Assembly (NCBI GenBank): GCA_910579845.1
Contig: CAJTWL010000025.1
Span: 1 to 27,911 of the forward strand
Direction of reading: 5' to 3'
Length of the DNA stretch: 27,911 nucleotides
Source: an uncultured Muribaculaceae bacterium
Lineage (GTDB): Bacteria; Bacteroidota; Bacteroidia; Bacteroidales; Muribaculaceae
In this document: piece after piece, positions 25,351-27,911 of the stretch
How the letters are laid out: each line of letters begins with the position of its first letter
Numbering within the stretch: position 1 is the first letter of the stretch
Program-made: the position numbers and the translations under genes
Notes under the pieces: model-generated
Told to the model about the DNA's origin: nothing
Seen by the model: the letters and a program-made list of their open reading frames with translations, nothing else
Databases searched by the model: none

Positions 25351-27090
25351 ATGAAGAAATTTTACATGCTAATGGGCGCAGCCCTAACTGCTGCTACTGC
25401 TGTTGCTGTTGTAGGGCAGAACAAAGTATCTGATCTTGTTCCTGTTAAGGTTAATTTAGAGGATACAAAGATTATGACAAGTAATAAGGCTGTTTTGGCA
25501 ACCGAAGTTTTTAATACACGTGCCGGAGAAACAGTAGGTGCAGTCAGTGTGAATTCACAATATAAAATATTCCATGTCGGCTTATCAGAGGATGGTAGAG
25601 GATATAAAGCTTGTTGGGGGTTTGCTCCTGCATTTGGTGGAAAATTGAATTTTTCCGGTTTGGCAGAGGGTGCGACATCTTATAAGTGGAATTGGAATAA
25701 TGGAATGGATCCACAAGGACCTTTATACAAAGAGTTCAATGTAGATGGTAAGGATTTGTCAATTGATCTTACTCCCGGAACTGCGGTTGATGGTCTGACA
25801 CTGACAGCTGTCAACGGTGATGCATCTCAGGTTGGCGCACCTATTGAGAGTATGTATATGATGGGCGCTTCTTTCCAGTATTATATGGGCTCAACGGCTG
25901 CGAATTGTGGATTGACTATGTATCCTCCAGTGGGCGGAGAATTAGGTGGAACAAGACAACCATTCAATGCTTATGATAAGTCTCCGGCAGCTGCTGCTGA
26001 TTATGATGCAAACGGTACTTCCAAGGCTTGGCAGGAAGAACTGCCTGGTTTGGATAAAGCTGGTGTCGCTGCTGATTATACTGATATCAAAGTTGAATCT
26101 TATGGGTATATTATCCCTGCTCAGTCATCCCCTTATAAATTTACTAAAGTCTATACCAGATTTTATTGTAAGTTTAATAATTCAACAATGTTGAAAGGAA
26201 CAATATATCCTGTCACCGCTGATAATAAGATTCAGATGGATAAGCCAATTGGCAAAATGACTGCGAATGTTACTAAAGAAACTACAAATTATTTCACATG
26301 GAATGTTGTTCCTGTAGATGAAGACGGTGATGAAGTTGATGGCGACCTTGTTGTTAATAACACTGCTATTTATATCGCTGTTGAGGATTTTGCATCTGAT
26401 CCTGCAGTAGAAACTCTTACACCTATCTATGGCGCTGGTACAGAATGGAAGGTAGCCAATATGACAAACATGCCTTATTTCCGTAATTCTTATGTGAAAC
26501 TCTCATATAAATACAAAGGAGCTGATAAGACAAAATTAACTGTCTGTCCTTATAACTGGTATCAAGATGACGCAAAAACGATTTTATGGATTTCTGCGAA
26601 TTACCTTTGGATGATTGATGCAGTATTCCCATATGTAGTGAATGCTGAAACAAGCGGTGTTGATTTCGATGTTGAGATCCCCGTTTCAGGTGGTCAGAAA
26701 GAGGTTAAAGCCGATCCTTACTATTATCAGTTAAAACTTCTTGTTGAAGGTGAAGCTATGAATGTTGCAGTTGATGGTGACTGGATCTCCTATGAGATCA
26801 GCTCTCCGGATGCAAATAATGGTAATGTTACTACAATTACTGTTAAAGGTACAGCACTTCCTTCAGGCGTTGCCGGTCGTAAGGGCGCGATTAAGTTTAC
26901 AGGTATGGCTCAGGATTTCACAATCAACGTGACTCAGGGTGATGCTTCTTCAGGTGTCAACGATATCCTTGTTGATGCTGATTCAGCTCCTGTATATTAT
27001 GATCTTCAGGGACGTAAGGTTCTCGGTACTCCTGACAAGGGCGTATACATTGTAAAACAGGGCAACAAGGTAAACAAAGTTATTCTCTAA
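25351..27090 (+). CDS. Secreted protein with BACON-like domain and possible sorting domain
   Basis: A 579-residue exported protein (signal MKKFYMLMGAALTAATAVAVVG, no lipobox). The first 430 residues are beta-rich with no family I can name; MYMMGASFQYYMG and NYFTWNVVPVDEDGDEVDGD suggest Ig-like or lectin-like repeats. A BACON-like domain follows (about 437-530: VDFDVEIPVSGGQKEV, then KGAIKFTGMAQDFTINVTQGD). The end VYYDLQGRKVLGTPDKGVYIVKQGNKV resembles type IX (type A) sorting domains or the related gut-Bacteroidales C-terminal domain. It is therefore probably displayed at the surface or released as a binding partner of the import system. It is more A/T-rich than the SusC/D genes. It ends before a strong terminator. 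Confidence 0.75.
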   Translation: MKKFYMLMGAALTAATAVAVVGQNKVSDLVPVKVNLEDTKIMTSNKAVLATEVFNTRAGETVGAVSVNSQYKIFHVGLSEDGRGYKACWGFAPAFGGKLNFSGLAEGATSYKWNWNNGMDPQGPLYKEFNVDGKDLSIDLTPGTAVDGLTLTAVNGDASQVGAPIESMYMMGASFQYYMGSTAANCGLTMYPPVGGELGGTRQPFNAYDKSPAAAADYDANGTSKAWQEELPGLDKAGVAADYTDIKVESYGYIIPAQSSPYKFTKVYTRFYCKFNNSTMLKGTIYPVTADNKIQMDKPIGKMTANVTKETTNYFTWNVVPVDEDGDEVDGDLVVNNTAIYIAVEDFASDPAVETLTPIYGAGTEWKVANMTNMPYFRNSYVKLSYKYKGADKTKLTVCPYNWYQDDAKTILWISANYLWMIDAVFPYVVNAETSGVDFDVEIPVSGGQKEVKADPYYYQLKLLVEGEAMNVAVDGDWISYEISSPDANNGNVTTITVKGTALPSGVAGRKGAIKFTGMAQDFTINVTQGDASSGVNDILVDADSAPVYYDLQGRKVLGTPDKGVYIVKQGNKVNKVIL

Positions 27091-27112
27091 TCCGATAATT
27101 ATCCTATACTTT

Positions 27113-27150
27113 AGGGGCTACTGCATCGCAGTAGCCCCTCTTGTTTTATT
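27113..27150 (+). terminator. Rho-independent terminator of the import locus
   Basis: AGGGGCTACTGC pairs perfectly (12 bp) with GCAGTAGCCCCT around ATC, followed by CTTGTTTTATT. It begins 22 nt after the stop codon of the surface-protein gene and closes the five-gene locus. Confidence 0.85.
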
Positions 27151-27156
27151 GAAACT

Positions 27157-27191
27157 CGATGGTTGGGAGGGCGACTTGTCCCCAAGTCGCC
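27157..27191 (-). repeat. REP-like 35-nt element, copy B
   Basis: Read on the minus strand it is GGCGACTTG-GGGA-CAAGTCGCC (perfect 9-bp stem) followed by CTCCCAACCATCG. It pairs with copy C 24 nt away in opposite orientation, the arrangement called BIME in enterobacterial REP families. Confidence 0.8.
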
Positions 27192-27215
27192 AAACACAGT
27201 TTTGGAGTTTCGAGA

Positions 27216-27250
27216 GGTAGTTTGAGGACAAACTACCCTCCCAAGCATCG
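27216..27250 (+). repeat. REP-like 35-nt element, copy C
   Basis: GGTAGTTTG-AGGA-CAAACTACC (perfect 9-bp stem) followed by CTCCCAAGCATCG. Relative to copies A and B, several stem positions have changed on both sides so that pairing is kept, while the tail is nearly constant. Confidence 0.8.
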
Positions 27251-27296
27251 GGTACAGTCCGACACGTAAAAGCTACCAACTGTCGGATACTACCCG
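27249..27296. repeat. Long interrupted hairpin at the 3' side of the REP-associated transposase
   Basis: CGGGTA plus TCCGACA (27249-27264) pair with TGTCGGA plus TACCCG (27281-27296), separated by a symmetric 3-nt internal loop and closed by a 16-nt loop. It lies 17 nt beyond the stop codon of the minus-strand transposase and could be its terminator or a recognition structure. Confidence 0.7.
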
Positions 27297-27313
27297 CATT
27301 ACAAAAATATTTC

Positions 27314-27745
27314 TTACCGATTGTCTTGTTCGAATTCCCAACCGCCTAATTCGTATTCTCCGGTTGGCAGGAAAATAGGATTATTCTTTATATATTGAAC
27401 ACAATTGCGGTAGTGATCTTCGTTACGGATTATTCGATCGAAGTTGTCTCTCATCCAAATGGATCCTCTTTTCCCTGTAATGGAATTTATTTTTCGAGAC
27501 GTATATTTCTTTATATTGGCGAGATTCTTTTCCAATGACTTCTCTTCGAATTCTGTTGCAATCAGATGTATGTGGTTCGGCATGATAACGTAAGCGAGAA
27601 GATCGTATTCAACTCCATTCATAAGATTTAATGATTCGGATAGAATTTTTCTGAACAAAGGAATGCGAAAATAGCAGGCTCCCATACCTGCATCAAGATA
27701 TTTTTCGAAATAGGGGGCAACCTGTTTTGAGTAGGCTATGTTCAC
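27314..27745 (-). CDS. REP-associated tyrosine transposase (RAYT), probably 5'-truncated
   Basis: A 143-residue Y1 transposase of the REP-associated class. YVIMPNHIHLI holds the HUH metal-binding pair (H58, H60) and YIKNNP holds the candidate catalytic tyrosine (Y118). YFEKYLDAGMGACYFRIPLFRKILSESL matches the region that precedes the HUH motif in this family. Intact members begin about 40-60 residues earlier with a YFVTFR-type strand, which is missing here. The only start in the frame is GTG at 27745, yet plausible coding sequence (KKRFLSANPKPWSYE) continues upstream to about 27805, with no ATG, GTG or TTG before a stop. The gene is therefore probably broken by the element to its right. REP-like hairpins lie next to its 3' end. 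Confidence 0.8.
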   Translation of the reverse strand: MNIAYSKQVAPYFEKYLDAGMGACYFRIPLFRKILSESLNLMNGVEYDLLAYVIMPNHIHLIATEFEEKSLEKNLANIKKYTSRKINSITGKRGSIWMRDNFDRIIRNEDHYRNCVQYIKNNPIFLPTGEYELGGWEFEQDNR

Positions 27746-27802
27746 TTCGTAAGACCAAGGTTTCGGATTAGCCGAAAGGAATCTCTTTTTTCGTTGAATT
27801 AA

Positions 27803-27911
27803 GAGGGTGTTTAATAATAAAAGTTAATTTGGGGTCGCAGGCTTGGAGCATATTCCTTCTTGAGGTGATGGAGCATAGCGGGCTATGTGACTGAACCGAA
27901 AGGAGAAAGAT
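27803..27911 (+). mobile_element. Possible left end of an insertion sequence
   Basis: At about 27803 the open transposase frame gives way to GAGGGTGTTTAATAATAAAA, the style of end seen in Bacteroidota insertion sequences. The following leader contains a hairpin CATAGC-GG-GCTATG (27874-27887) and a purine-rich AAAGGAGAAAG just before the window ends, which could be the ribosome-binding site of a plus-strand transposase starting outside. The family and the right end cannot be seen. Confidence 0.4.

Overview
The window reads as chromosomal DNA from a gut-type Bacteroidales bacterium. A Muribaculaceae-like genome is my best guess, but this is inference from style, not proof. The support is a SusC/SusD outer-membrane pair with downstream surface lipoproteins, a SusA-like GH13 enzyme, several Bacteroidota-type promoters (TAnnTTTG with an upstream TTG), many short lipoprotein signal peptides, and a possible type IX-like C-terminal sorting domain. 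No tRNA, rRNA or CRISPR array was seen.

Left part (1-2240): an EFR1-type flavodoxin/ferredoxin converges on a CrcB/FluC fluoride channel. The channel is divergent from a TDG/MUG-like uracil-DNA glycosylase, and a 20-bp perfect inverted repeat lies between those two genes. Next (2238-9720, all minus strand) come an AI-2E family transporter, a CPA2 cation:proton antiporter with two RCK_C-like domains, ribulokinase, an FAD-dependent oxidoreductase and a secreted endonuclease/exonuclease/phosphatase-fold enzyme. Gaps are 12, 40, 13 and -4 nt, so this may be one transcription unit or two. A divergent promoter region of about 75 nt separates it from a plus-strand run: PBP4-type DD-carboxypeptidase, an acidic conserved hypothetical protein, RsmI, and a coiled-coil lipoprotein closed by a clear terminator. 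A SusA-like alpha-amylase family enzyme and a SPOR-like lipoprotein overlap and follow.

Middle (15812-17512): a mobile-DNA-flavoured island. Two 46-nt direct repeats able to form hairpins lie just upstream of a 338-aa protein. This protein joins an HUH/Y1 (REP-associated transposase-like) N-terminal domain to a C-terminal half that resembles the DprA/SLOG Rossmann type. A perfect 15+1+15 palindrome is embedded in frame between the two halves.

Right part (17513-27090): a five-gene import locus of SusC, SusD, an HExxH zinc metallohydrolase lipoprotein, a DUF4302 lipoprotein and a secreted protein with a BACON-like domain and possible sorting domain. The absence of glycoside hydrolases and the presence of a metallopeptidase suggest peptide or protein capture rather than glycan capture. 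The right edge (27091-27911) holds a strong terminator, two copies of a 35-nt REP-like element in inverted orientation, and a second REP-associated tyrosine transposase that seems to have lost its 5' end to an element beginning near 27803. A third copy of the same REP-like element lies 25 kb away at 2090. The repeats and two transposase-like genes together are the most unusual feature of the window.
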